From a virus, in IMG/VR virus record IMGVR_UViG_3300044729_001353, positions 1 to 33,611 of that record: a stretch of DNA of 33,611 bases; one strand, 5' to 3'. This document shows positions 14,263-21,743 of this stretch, piece after piece. The notes beneath the pieces are model-generated. The model was given only the letters and a program-made list of their open reading frames with translations, made no database searches and was not told the DNA's origin. The first letter of the stretch is position 1; each line of letters starts with the position of its first letter. The position numbers and the translations under genes are program-made.

Positions 14263-14705
14263 TTGATCTCCTCAGGTCGTCGATAGTTAAGGGTTTCGGG
14301 TTTCTTAAAGGTAAAGCGTAGCGATTCAGCGCTGTAGCTAACTTGCGCAGGCTCAATCATTTCGCCAGTTTCGGTGTTGGCTACAGGTACATTGCTGGCA
14401 GCCATAGCCATCAGCTGCTCATGTTCTTTCAGCTTGCGATTAAGCTCTTGCCATGTCTCGTTGTGCTTATAGCTAAGCATCTTACGACCCGGAACGTGAT
14501 CAATGACATAGTCATTAATCAGTACCTCTTCCTTGCCGTACTTCATGCGCTCAGCGATCGCGCTGGCTTTGTGCTTATCCATAATGGATGCACATAGGTC
14601 GGCTAATAGCTTACACTCGGCATAGCCTTTGAGCGGATTAAGGTGGCCTTGCTCTATTTCGTAGTCAAGGTTGCTTATGATTTGGTAAACGTCACTTAGT
14701 ATCAT
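14259..14705 (-). CDS. Unknown early protein with coiled-coil-like helix
   Basis: 148 residues. Helical N-terminus (LADLCASIMDKHKASAIAER), a middle segment with VPGRKMLSYKHNETWQELNRKL, then a charged helix (KLKEHEQLMAMA) and a loop with TGEMIEPA. The pattern resembles small phage proteins found next to single-strand annealing genes, but I cannot name the family. It lies two genes upstream of erf in the same unit. Confidence 0.55.
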   Translation of the reverse strand: MILSDVYQIISNLDYEIEQGHLNPLKGYAECKLLADLCASIMDKHKASAIAERMKYGKEEVLINDYVIDHVPGRKMLSYKHNETWQELNRKLKEHEQLMAMAASNVPVANTETGEMIEPAQVSYSAESLRFTFKKPETLNYRRPEEIK

Positions 14706-14743
14706 ATCTTTGCGTCGATTAGTTATGTGATTGCATTAAGGTT

Positions 14744-14778
14744 AAGTGCCATGCCCTGAACCGTATGGCACTTTTATT
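14744..14778 (+). other. 9-bp inverted repeat (hairpin) in an early intergenic stretch
   Basis: AAGTGCCAT (14744-14752) and ATGGCACTT (14765-14773) form a perfect 9-bp stem with a 12-base loop. On the plus strand TTATT follows; on the minus strand the tail is TTAACCTTAA. It could be a bidirectional weak terminator or an RNA processing hairpin within the early minus-strand unit. Confidence 0.5.
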
Positions 14779-14839
14779 CGAACTCGCCATTTAAAATAAG
14801 TAGTCCAGCTACAAAGGCGAAAAATAAAACTTCAATCAT
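14774..14839 (-). CDS. Possible 21-residue membrane micro-protein
   Basis: MIEVLFFAFVAGLLILNGEFE: almost entirely a single membrane helix with acidic ends. The ATG at 14839 overlaps the stop of the 65-residue gene by a few bases, and AAGG lies 8 bases upstream. It could be a real micro-protein, but so short a frame can arise by chance. Confidence 0.3.
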   Translation of the reverse strand: MIEVLFFAFVAGLLILNGEFE

Positions 14840-15029
14840 TGGCCTTGTCCTTGTAATAGGTTCGGTGATGAATCGCTACCGATAGCTTACGCAGTTCAAT
14901 ATTCCAGCGCAGCCATGCGCTATCATCGCTGGCGTATAGTGCCATCAGTGCCATAAACTGCGCTTCGCCGTGCATAAATTGCAAGTCCTTCATGTGAAAG
15001 ATTGCGTCTAGGTATTCGTTGTTATCCAT
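14832..15029 (-). CDS. Small unknown protein, 65 residues
   Basis: A helical protein (MDNNEYLDAIFHMKDLQFMHGEAQFMALMALYA) with four His and a Lys-rich end. No family recognised. Its start overlaps the stop of the 47-residue ribbon-helix-helix-like gene by 8 bases, so the two are coupled. Confidence 0.55.
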   Translation of the reverse strand: MDNNEYLDAIFHMKDLQFMHGEAQFMALMALYASDDSAWLRWNIELRKLSVAIHHRTYYKDKAND

Positions 15030-15165
15030 TGTTGTCCTTGTGGTATGCTTCAGCTATGATCGCCTTGATGCCAAGTCCAACTGATCCGTACTTGCTGATC
15101 AGCCATTTGCACCAGGTAATTGGTAACTGAATATGAATATTGCGTTTAGTTTGTGTTGTTTCCAT
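15022..15165 (-). CDS. Small ribbon-helix-helix-like protein, 47 residues
   Basis: ATG at 15165. After six residues a beta strand (RNIHIQLP) leads into helix 1 (ITWCKWLISKYG), a turn with GSVGLG, and helix 2 (IKAIIAEAYHK). This is the layout of Arc/CopG-type ribbon-helix-helix DNA-binding proteins, which act as dimers. It could be the regulator that binds the nearby inverted repeat at 15617-15643, a guess from position. There is no Shine-Dalgarno but an A-rich leader, common in Bacteroidota. Confidence 0.5.
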   Translation of the reverse strand: METTQTKRNIHIQLPITWCKWLISKYGSVGLGIKAIIAEAYHKDNNG

Positions 15166-15185
15166 TTTTTTGTATTAAGAATTAA

Positions 15186-15587
15186 TTACACTTCGCAATT
15201 TATTATTGCTGCATTAATGGTATTAATTCGACTTTTGAAATTGTTAACAATTAAATTGTTAAAGTAAGCTTTAACATTTGATGGGCTTTCAATCCAATAG
15301 TCTTCCTGCAGACTTTCCTTGAGCGTAAATGTGTCATCTTCGCCAAACGAATCTGGATCAAAGCAAGCCATATCTGTAATGCGAACCGTCCCTAATGTTT
15401 CAAATTGCTCAAAGTGGTAATCGTCATGTAGGCTGAATCTAATTTTATACTGATGATTTCCATCAGTTAAATAGCAATAAGCGCTTTCTGACTGAAAAGA
15501 CTTGTCCCACTTAACAAAAGTTAAATCAAGCGCATTAGCAATTATGCTGGCGTTGTTATCGGTAAAGAAAGCGTCGTAAAAATTCAT
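15186..15587 (-). CDS. First early gene, acidic unknown protein
   Basis: 133 residues from the ATG at 15587, supported by GAGGTTACAACA just upstream. The longer frame needs a TTG and lies across the promoter, so I reject it. The protein is acidic and aromatic-rich (MNFYDAFFTDNNASIIANAL, a beta-like middle, FDPDSFGEDDTF, then helix YFNNLIVNNFKSRI). As the first gene behind the early promoter/operator it is a candidate host-takeover or anti-defence protein, but no family is recognised. Confidence 0.6.
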   Translation of the reverse strand: MNFYDAFFTDNNASIIANALDLTFVKWDKSFQSESAYCYLTDGNHQYKIRFSLHDDYHFEQFETLGTVRITDMACFDPDSFGEDDTFTLKESLQEDYWIESPSNVKAYFNNLIVNNFKSRINTINAAIINCEV

Positions 15588-15616
15588 TGTTGTAACCTCA
15601 TTTGTTGTTTTGTGTA

Positions 15617-15643
15617 TGTACAAATATACTACAATTTTGTACA
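15617..15643 (-). promoter_or_regulatory. Early promoter -7 box inside a perfect inverted repeat (operator)
   Basis: On the minus strand TATATTTG (15628-15621) exactly matches TAnnTTTG, about 35 bases upstream of the first early gene's ATG. A TTG lies 24 bases upstream, slightly long. The box is overlapped by a perfect 8-bp inverted repeat TGTACAAA (15617-15624) / TTTGTACA (15636-15643) with 11 bases between, centre-to-centre 19. A dimeric repressor bound here would block the promoter. Confidence 0.55.
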
Positions 15644-15683
15644 ATAAAGTTACAAAAAACAACAAGTGTTTTAATATTCTAAC

Positions 15684-15718
15684 ATAAAAAAAGCCCTTGC
15701 TGGTCAGAGCAAAGGCTT
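15684..15718 (-). terminator. Strong minus-strand terminator before the early promoter
   Basis: AAGCCCTTGCT (15691-15701) pairs with AGCAAAGGCTT (15708-15718), 10 of 11 pairs, with a 6-base loop. On the minus strand a run of seven T follows. It isolates the early promoter from late transcription. Confidence 0.88.
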
Positions 15719-15832
15719 TATGAGGTTTCTACTGTCAAACGTGATAACTTGCGACGATGCCTAGGCTATCAAGCGCTAGACAAACTAACTCTAGTGATTT
15801 GATTATGCATGTCCCTTTTCCTTAACAATTTA
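15719..15832 (-). promoter_or_regulatory. Non-coding stretch between tandem terminators, with a 13-codon ORF
   Basis: There is no ordinary gene here. One short frame, 15769-15810, encodes MHNQITRVSLSSA and is preceded by GGAAAAGGGAC, a strong Shine-Dalgarno-like tract. A GCCTAGGC palindrome and CTAG repeats follow it. It could be a leader peptide for attenuation at the terminator beyond, or a small RNA. Nothing is certain. Confidence 0.3.
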
Positions 15833-15868
15833 AGATAAAAGAAAATGCCGAATGATCAAATCCGGCAT
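15831..15868 (-). terminator. Terminator at the end of the late unit
   Basis: ATGCCG (15845-15850) and CGGCAT (15863-15868) form a 6-bp stem with a 12-base loop. On the minus strand TTTCTTTTATC follows. It lies 15 bases past the last late gene's stop and is backed up by the stronger terminator at about 15690. Confidence 0.75.
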
Positions 15869-15883
15869 CTTGTTCCCTTAAGT

Positions 15884-16189
15884 CTATAGGAGTCGTGCTA
15901 TGATCGTATTCATGATACCGCCACCAAGGGCGCCGGATCCTACGGCTATGCCGATGCTGATCCATTTAAAACGATTGTTTTGCTCGGTAACCTGATCTAG
16001 TTCACGTTCAATCTGTTGAAGGCGATACATAAGGCCAGTTTTCTTGTCCAGCTCGTTGCCAACGATGACCGTATAGATCAGATTGATCTTGCCTTCAATG
16101 TTGTCTAGACGCGTCTCAATATTATCTATGCGCTTATCGATCGTGTCCATTCGTTTAATCGTTGAATTTGTTGGCTTATTTGATGTCAT
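15884..16189 (-). CDS. Coiled-coil protein with C-terminal membrane helix, candidate lysis accessory
   Basis: 101 residues from the ATG at 16189, overlapping the lysin-like gene by 14 bases. The N-terminus is soluble. A heptad coiled coil (about 14-70: MDTIDKRIDNIETRLDNIEG..., IERELDQVTEQ) is followed by one membrane helix with a glycine-rich face (ISIGIAVGSGALGGGIM). This layout resembles XhlA-type membrane proteins and other lysis accessories. Being next to a cell-wall enzyme supports a holin or spanin-like role, but no family match is certain. Confidence 0.5.
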   Translation of the reverse strand: MTSNKPTNSTIKRMDTIDKRIDNIETRLDNIEGKINLIYTVIVGNELDKKTGLMYRLQQIERELDQVTEQNNRFKWISIGIAVGSGALGGGIMNTIIARLL

Positions 16190-16763
16190 CGCTTTCAAGT
16201 AATGTATAGGTGAAAGAGTTTCCGTATATAGATCGCGCCATTTCACAGAGCGCAATAAATTGATTATAGTCCGTCCAACGCTTAAAAACCTGGCAGCCAT
16301 GCGACCAGTCGTCAACGGCTACGCTATTACGTCCTGCCTTGTGAATATTGATGCCAAACATACCCGTTTGTGTTGCCACTTCGTCAAACTTAGTGTCCTT
16401 GTTTGCGTCACGCCATACGGTAACGGGCTTACGTTGTACTAATGCCTTATATCTGCCACGGTGCAGACCGATCTGATACGCGCCACGGTACTGCCCTGCT
16501 TTAAGTCTAGCCACGCCATTCTTGGCTTGGAATGCTATCACGCCTTTAATACCCGGATCGGTCGTTATAGGCCAAATATGGAAGCGCTGTGACCCGTCTG
16601 CGCTATAGGTAAGCGTGATATGATCATCAAACCAGTTGGTCACGACGTCGCCCGTAAAGGCGTTACGGATGCCTACAATGTTTAAATTGTAATTGCCACC
16701 CGTAAACCATGCGTAGCATTTGGCTTTTACAGCGCGCTCTATTTGATCAGGCGTGTATGTCAT
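16176..16763 (-). CDS. L,D-transpeptidase (YkuD)-like cell-wall protein
   Basis: 195 residues. The C-terminal half holds GMFGINIHKAG (H141) and, 13 residues on, WSHGCQVF (S154, H155, G156, C157), the His...S-x-GC signature of YkuD-type enzymes, whose Cys attacks peptidoglycan peptides. Before it lie strand patterns YRGAYQIGLHRGRYKAL and VTVWRDANKD. No signal peptide is seen. At the end of the late unit next to a coiled-coil membrane protein, it may work as a second endolysin cutting cross-bridges, or as a virion-linked wall enzyme. The motif is seen; activity is inferred. Confidence 0.6.
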   Translation of the reverse strand: MTYTPDQIERAVKAKCYAWFTGGNYNLNIVGIRNAFTGDVVTNWFDDHITLTYSADGSQRFHIWPITTDPGIKGVIAFQAKNGVARLKAGQYRGAYQIGLHRGRYKALVQRKPVTVWRDANKDTKFDEVATQTGMFGINIHKAGRNSVAVDDWSHGCQVFKRWTDYNQFIALCEMARSIYGNSFTYTLLESDDIK

Positions 16764-17134
16764 GGCGTTTCAATTAGTACCCATTGCTGCGTAGCTTCGT
16801 CCCAATAATAACGATTGCCATCGTTAGGATAAGGGACAGGTGCATACCAGTTGCATGTATTAGTATCTAATATCCATGATGGATATGGCTTAGGCGGTAT
16901 AAAAGCGTCTAGCGTTTCGTCGTATGTATATCCGATACCTGCATAATGCTTGCGAAAATTAGCATTATAACTAGTTTGTTTCCACGTGCCAGCAAAGCCT
17001 AGCGTATTGGCAATAAATGATTGCCCTAATGGCTCGGTATTTGGGAATTGCAACGCTGGCTCATCAAGTATATCATTACTAATTTTGATGACTTGTTGTA
17101 CAATATTGTTTTCAATTTGCGCAAAGTATGCCAT
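16760..17134 (-). CDS. Tail-fibre-linked small protein of aquatic phage type
   Basis: 124 residues from the ATG at 17134, 2 bases past the adhesin stop; the longer frame needs a TTG. The pattern MAYFAQIENNIVQQVIKISN, LGQSFIANTLGF.GTWKQTSYNANFRKHYAGIGYTYD, then PYPSW and a WDE...W end recurs in proteins of many marine and freshwater phages, where the role is unknown. Coupling to the adhesin gene suggests part of the host-contact apparatus or its assembly. Confidence 0.6.
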   Translation of the reverse strand: MAYFAQIENNIVQQVIKISNDILDEPALQFPNTEPLGQSFIANTLGFAGTWKQTSYNANFRKHYAGIGYTYDETLDAFIPPKPYPSWILDTNTCNWYAPVPYPNDGNRYYWDEATQQWVLIETP

Positions 17135-17136
17135 AG

Positions 17137-18096
17137 TTATACCCAAGTTATAGTGCCTGATGCACCAAATTGATATATACGGTATCCGCCACTGTTAACA
17201 ACATTAGGCGATCCTGTTACTGTTGCCATTGGAACTGATTCTGATGTTCTTATTACAATAAATCCAGAACCACCATTGCCTCCGCCGCCAGCTATTGATG
17301 ATGCATATCCACCACCACCACCACCACCGCCAGTATTAGTAGTTCCATTATCGCCTTTCTGTGCATTGTTTTTACCTGCACCTCCTCCTTGTGTCGCTGT
17401 TCCTGCCGTTGCAGTTCCTACTATTCCTCCGCCACCACCACCAGCTCTACCTGTTAGCGTTAGTGTTATATTTGACGATAACCCTGTACCGCCATTACCA
17501 CCTACACTACCCGTGCCACTTGTGCCAGCAGTATTTGAACCACCACCACCACCACCACCATAGTTTGTTCCACCACCACCATTACCTCCTGTTGTGCCTT
17601 GATTTGTTGTTCCTGCCGCACCCGTTGTATTTGAATTAGGTGCATTTCCATCACCTACTCCTCCGCCACCGCTACCTCCTGTTTTTGATGATTGATCAGA
17701 TGTATAACCAGCACCACCGCCGCCTCCAACAGTATTAATATTAGTAGATCCACCAGAAATAAATGATGGCGAACCATTAGATCCAGCATTAGCACCAGCT
17801 GGAAAAGTGCCATTTGATGCACCATTACCACCAGCGCCAACGGTAACTGTATATTCTTGGCCATATAATAAATTAATGGTGCTTTCTGCGGCTACATTAG
17901 ATCCTGATCTCTCACCAATAACGCTGCATCTATATCCACCAGCTCCACCGCCACCAGCAAAACCACCACCACCACCACCACCACCAGCAATAACTAAATA
18001 TTCTACAGTTATACTTGGTGCTGCCGTTGATACATCATCAATTTTGCCTAAACCATATCGAACTCTAGTTCTTTGCGCTTGTCCAAATATGCTCAT
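17137..18096 (-). CDS. Polyglycine-rich adhesin (tail-fibre tip-like)
   Basis: 319 residues. After a short N-terminus, VEYLVIAGGGGGGGGFAGGG opens a long polyglycine-rich domain (about 35-285) with many GGGG runs separated by Asn/Ser/Thr loops, as in the glycine sandwich of T4-type gp38 adhesins and similar phage receptor-binding tips. It closes with GGSGFIVIRTSE and a small C-terminal unit ending YQFGASGTITWV. The loops between Gly runs would contact the receptor and are expected to vary. It starts by an ATGA overlap with the preceding small virion protein. Confidence 0.7.
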   Translation of the reverse strand: MSIFGQAQRTRVRYGLGKIDDVSTAAPSITVEYLVIAGGGGGGGGFAGGGGAGGYRCSVIGERSGSNVAAESTINLLYGQEYTVTVGAGGNGASNGTFPAGANAGSNGSPSFISGGSTNINTVGGGGGAGYTSDQSSKTGGSGGGGVGDGNAPNSNTTGAAGTTNQGTTGGNGGGGTNYGGGGGGGSNTAGTSGTGSVGGNGGTGLSSNITLTLTGRAGGGGGGIVGTATAGTATQGGGAGKNNAQKGDNGTTNTGGGGGGGGYASSIAGGGGNGGSGFIVIRTSESVPMATVTGSPNVVNSGGYRIYQFGASGTITWV

Positions 18097-18452
18097 GGTA
18101 TAATTCTATTAACCCATCCAGATAATGAGATAGTATTTACCGTTCCTGTATAAGCTCTTACCATAGGAGGCGTGCTATTACCTTGTAATGGTATTCCAGG
18201 AACTATTAAATATAATCCGCTTTGAGTTGGTATTGTAGCTCGCATTAAATCTGCATTTGTGTTGCTTCCAAACTCAACTGTTAAAGTGACATTAGCTGTA
18301 TGATTATTCATTGCATACAACCATACCTCATCATATCGTGATGCGTTAGTAGTCACTATATGCACATTCGTCCCTGGCGATGCCGTGGCGGTCACTAGCA
18401 CAGGCCTATTGTTCGTGCTATTGGTAAAATGTACTTTTTCGATTGTTGCCAT
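18093..18452 (-). CDS. Small beta-rich tail/fibre accessory protein
   Basis: 119 residues, beta-rich: RPVLVTATASPGTNVHIVTT, RYDEVWLYAMNNHTANVTLTVEFG, YLIVPGIPLQGN, ISLSGWVNRI. This pattern occurs in small phage structural proteins next to fibres; I cannot name the family. Located 2 bases after the large fibre gene and coupled to the adhesin. Confidence 0.55.
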   Translation of the reverse strand: MATIEKVHFTNSTNNRPVLVTATASPGTNVHIVTTNASRYDEVWLYAMNNHTANVTLTVEFGSNTNADLMRATIPTQSGLYLIVPGIPLQGNSTPPMVRAYTGTVNTISLSGWVNRIIP

Positions 18453-18454
18453 AT

Positions 18455-21271
18455 TTAGCTAAATACTTGACTGTTTAAAATGACTTGACCCATGTCTACC
18501 GTGGCCGTTCCACCTTGTGCCGCTTCCGCTTTCCACGCCGTTGCCGTGCCGTTATACGTTAGCACATATCCGCTCGTAGGCGTTGGCGCATCAACGTCCG
18601 TTAAGTTATCCAAGGCAAGCGATACGATACCGCTCTGACCGTTGACGTTAATAACATTCGCATAGCTTACAACCTGTGATACATTTTGGTATCCGTTCGG
18701 GTTTGTGTTAGCATACGCACCGATGTCGTTAACATCTAGCACTACAACGCCTGACTTACCGTTAACGCTCACTACGTTGGCATAAGCTACTACTTGCGAA
18801 ACGTTCTGGTATCCAGCTGGATTAGTATTTGCGTATGCGCCTATCTGATCAACTGTTGGGAACGTAAGCGACGGGAAACGTGGATCTGTATTATTAACAC
18901 CGTCACCCGATAGCCCTAGCACTACGTTACGCGCATTCCATACGTTGGATGTGCTATTCCATACAATGCTTTGACCATTCGTTACACTTAGTACGTTGAC
19001 ATCATGCAGATCTTTTAGATCATCACTTAACCAAGGCCGAACATGTACGTTGACATTGTTGCCATCTATGCTAACGATTGCACACGTTGATAGCTTTAGA
19101 TTAGGCGCTATAGGCTCAACCTTTGTTAATCCACCCGCAACGGACGGGTCACAGTATAGTATATCACCCTCTGCCCAGGTTTCACCACCAGGCTGCTTTG
19201 CACTTAAACTTATGTTACGGAGTAATCCGAACCACGTTACAAATCCATCTGCACCAGCTGCTATGCTTTCAGTAACTAATCCTACAATTAACTTAGCTGG
19301 CAATGTTCCATCTGCTACCATACGCTTTATACGCAACTTGTTACCTTGCGCTGGCTGCGATGGGTCGACCATCACTACCGTACCACGCGTAAGCGTAATA
19401 GTATCAGCATTATAAACTAACGGATATAAGGTCTCCTGACCTATTTGTAATACCGTATCTGCTGTCTTGCCAAACTCTAGAGTTTTCTCTTCAAAGTTCC
19501 ATGATAGCTTAGCAATTCCAGGCGTTGCATTTACTGTCGTGCTAAACGTTGCCGTATCAATATTGATGTTTGATGTCCAGCTTGCATCTCCGTTGGTACT
19601 GCTATTCTTGGCAAGGATTTGATTAGTCGTACCACCTGGGTATACGTTAACAACACCTGATTGACCATTGACATTGATAACGTTAGCATAGCTTACGACC
19701 TGAGTAACATTCTGATACCCATTCGGATTCGTGTTCGAGTATGCACCGACGTCATCTGCATCTAATACTACTACGCCACTATATCCATTTACGCTCACTA
19801 CGTTAGCGTATGCTACAACTTGACTTACGTTTTGATAGCCTGCCGGGTTTGTGTTGCTGTAAGCACCTACATCGTCTGCATCTAAAACAACTATACCACT
19901 TTGACCATTGACGCTAACTACGTTGGCATAGGCTACAACCTGTGATACGTTCTGATAACCATTCGGATTCGTGTTCGAGTATGCCCCAATTTCGTCAAGC
20001 GTCGGGAAGCTAATGACAGGATTTTGCGGGTCGGTGTTATCTACCCCGTCACCACTTACGCTCTGTACGCCTCCAGCGCTTACGCTTTTGGCCTGCCACG
20101 CGCTTGCAGTTGCGTTGTAGATTAGGTACTGCCCTTCGGTTGCGTTCGTGGCTTGTACATCGTTTATGTCATCCATATTCAAGATGACAACGCCAGTCTG
20201 CCCGTTGACGCTATCGACGGCGCCACCGCCTACGCCTGCGCTCCAGGTGTTAGTCGTCGCATTGTACTTAAGCACGTCTCCTGTATTTGCAACACTTACA
20301 TTGACATTGCTTAGATCGTCTAGTCCTAATACGGCTATACCAGATTGTCCATTGACGCTAATAACATTAGCATAGGCTTGTACTTGGCTTATGTTTTGAT
20401 AGCCAGCTGGGTTTGTGTTTGCATAAGCTCCTATATCATCCGCATCCAGAACAACAATACCAGATTGACCATTGACAGATACAACATTGGCATAGCTTAC
20501 AACTTGACTAACATTTTGATACCCTGCTGGGTTCGTGTTACTATATGCCCCAACTTGTTCTAGTGTTGGGATGTTAATAACAGGATCGGCGCTTGTGCCT
20601 GATACCAACGTACCCGTGACGCTTTGCACGGGTGCTGCTGATGCTGCACCAGATGCATTTACAAAATTACTTGGATTTGTGTTCGAGTAAGCTCCTACAT
20701 CGTCAGCATCTAAAACAACGATACCAGATTGGCCGTTGACGGATACCACATTACCAACAGTACTAACTTGACTTATATTTATATATCCATTCGGATTTGT
20801 ATTTGAATAAGCGCCGACATCGTCCGCATCTAATACGACTACACCACTATATCCATTAACGCTTATTACGTTGGCGTACGATACAACTTGTGATACGTTT
20901 TGGTATCCATTCGGATTTGTATTAGCGTAAGCGCCAATGTCATCAGCGTCAAGTACCACAACACCAGTCTGCCCATTAACAGATACAACATTAGCCACAG
21001 CTTGCACCTGGCTTATGTTAGTGTATCCCTTGGGGTTTGTATTGCTATACGCCCCAACGTCGTCAGCATCTAAAACTATAATGCCTACTTTTCCATTAAC
21101 GCTATCAACAGCGCCTGCACCGTTACTCCAATACGTATCGTAACTTGCATTACTGTTCTTCTTAAGTACCTGTTCAGCTGTTCCGCCCGCAGGTACGCCT
21201 TGACCTGCTTGCCCTTGCTCGCCTACAGGTACAATTTCAACAATGTAATTGACGACATTTATGGTACTCAT
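18455..21271 (-). CDS. Repeat-built tail fibre with embedded globular domain
   Basis: 938 residues. The shaft is made of a roughly 40-residue unit with VSVNG..G.VVLDADDVGAY.NTNP.GYQN.SQV. I count 12 VNG motifs and 11 GAY(S/A)NTNP motifs in two blocks, about 55-560 and 780-900. Between them, about 570-760, lies a different domain (AKLSWNFEEKTLEFGK, LQIGQETLYPLVYN, GTVVMVDPS, GLVTESIAAGADGFVTWFGL, WAEGDILYCDP), a beta-rich type also seen in other phage fibres and decoration proteins. VNG.TG.V.L..DVGA repeats are known as trimeric fibre shafts. The N-terminus (about 1-25) should attach to the tail. Confidence 0.82.
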   Translation of the reverse strand: MSTINVVNYIVEIVPVGEQGQAGQGVPAGGTAEQVLKKNSNASYDTYWSNGAGAVDSVNGKVGIIVLDADDVGAYSNTNPKGYTNISQVQAVANVVSVNGQTGVVVLDADDIGAYANTNPNGYQNVSQVVSYANVISVNGYSGVVVLDADDVGAYSNTNPNGYINISQVSTVGNVVSVNGQSGIVVLDADDVGAYSNTNPSNFVNASGAASAAPVQSVTGTLVSGTSADPVINIPTLEQVGAYSNTNPAGYQNVSQVVSYANVVSVNGQSGIVVLDADDIGAYANTNPAGYQNISQVQAYANVISVNGQSGIAVLGLDDLSNVNVSVANTGDVLKYNATTNTWSAGVGGGAVDSVNGQTGVVILNMDDINDVQATNATEGQYLIYNATASAWQAKSVSAGGVQSVSGDGVDNTDPQNPVISFPTLDEIGAYSNTNPNGYQNVSQVVAYANVVSVNGQSGIVVLDADDVGAYSNTNPAGYQNVSQVVAYANVVSVNGYSGVVVLDADDVGAYSNTNPNGYQNVTQVVSYANVINVNGQSGVVNVYPGGTTNQILAKNSSTNGDASWTSNINIDTATFSTTVNATPGIAKLSWNFEEKTLEFGKTADTVLQIGQETLYPLVYNADTITLTRGTVVMVDPSQPAQGNKLRIKRMVADGTLPAKLIVGLVTESIAAGADGFVTWFGLLRNISLSAKQPGGETWAEGDILYCDPSVAGGLTKVEPIAPNLKLSTCAIVSIDGNNVNVHVRPWLSDDLKDLHDVNVLSVTNGQSIVWNSTSNVWNARNVVLGLSGDGVNNTDPRFPSLTFPTVDQIGAYANTNPAGYQNVSQVVAYANVVSVNGKSGVVVLDVNDIGAYANTNPNGYQNVSQVVSYANVINVNGQSGIVSLALDNLTDVDAPTPTSGYVLTYNGTATAWKAEAAQGGTATVDMGQVILNSQVFS
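18640..21150. repeat. Tandem degenerate about 120-bp repeats of the tail-fibre shaft
   Basis: Each protein unit of about 40 residues equals roughly 120 bp. Copies differ mostly at third codon positions, while short blocks are almost identical (for example the bases for GAYSNTNP). The embedded non-repeat domain interrupts them at about 18990-19560. Recombination between copies could change fibre length. Confidence 0.75.
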
Positions 21272-21648
21272 GTTGTGACCTCCGCAGTTACGGTAAATTG
21301 ACCTGTCATATAGCGCGCTTCGGATGTGCCGTTGCTCACGCGGAAATCGTATACAAGGCTAGCCACGGGAAAAGTAGCCATATTTGTGCTGCTAATTGTC
21401 CACGTTACGTAATCGCTGTTAGTATTGCTAACAACGATATCACCGTTATTGGTGCTGCTAGTATAGATAACGGTCACATTCTGACCGCGTAGGCGCTTGA
21501 TTTGCGCCTTAAGCTCTAAGCCAGATAGATCAAGGGGCGCAACGTTGCCATTAACATTAGTCTGGAACTTCCATTGCCGTTGGAATGTGTCGCCCTGATA
21601 TACATTTAAGTTCTGGAGGCCTGGATAATTGACCAGTCGTAAGGCCAT
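21268..21648 (-). CDS. Baseplate/fibre-linker-like small protein (BppU-type pattern)
   Basis: 126 residues with pattern VYQGDTFQRQWKFQ, PLDLSGLELKAQIKR, NTNSDYVTWTISSTNMATFPVASLVYDFRVSNG and a TGQFTVTAEVT end. This matches the N-terminal beta domain found in BppU and many short fibre-attachment proteins (GDTF..., DLSG...IR, YDF.V..G, G.F.V...VT). Its stop overlaps the fibre start (ATGA), so it probably helps attach the fibre to the tail tip. The assignment is by pattern only. Confidence 0.55.
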   Translation of the reverse strand: MALRLVNYPGLQNLNVYQGDTFQRQWKFQTNVNGNVAPLDLSGLELKAQIKRLRGQNVTVIYTSSTNNGDIVVSNTNSDYVTWTISSTNMATFPVASLVYDFRVSNGTSEARYMTGQFTVTAEVTT

Positions 21649-21681
21649 TTATCGAAAGATTAAGAAGATTCGCTTTAACAC

Positions 21682-21723
21682 TTTAAAAACCCACGGCTCT
21701 CTCGGGTTAGGATCGAACCGTGG
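21682..21723 (-). terminator. Minus-strand hairpin terminator before the fibre genes
   Basis: CCACGG (21691-21696) and CCGTGG (21718-21723) form a 6-bp stem; on the minus strand GTTTTTAAAG follows. It sits between the proline-rich membrane protein gene and the fibre cluster, splitting the late unit. The loop contains GGTTCGATCC, tRNA T-loop-like, but nothing else of a tRNA is present. Confidence 0.6.
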
Positions 21724-21743
21724 ATCGGCATCTATCGGATAAC

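Noticed and set aside
17276-17864. Long proline- and leucine-rich open frames opposite the glycine-rich gene
   Set aside because: They are reverse-strand shadows of GGN codons in the polyglycine adhesin; no ribosome sites and no family resemblance.
18640-21150. CRISPR-like array
   Set aside because: The regular repeats are in-frame protein repeats of a fibre shaft with diverged copies and no unique spacers.
21691-21723. GGTTCGATCC resembling a tRNA T arm
   Set aside because: There is no acceptor, D or anticodon arm nearby, and the sequence is the loop of a terminator hairpin.
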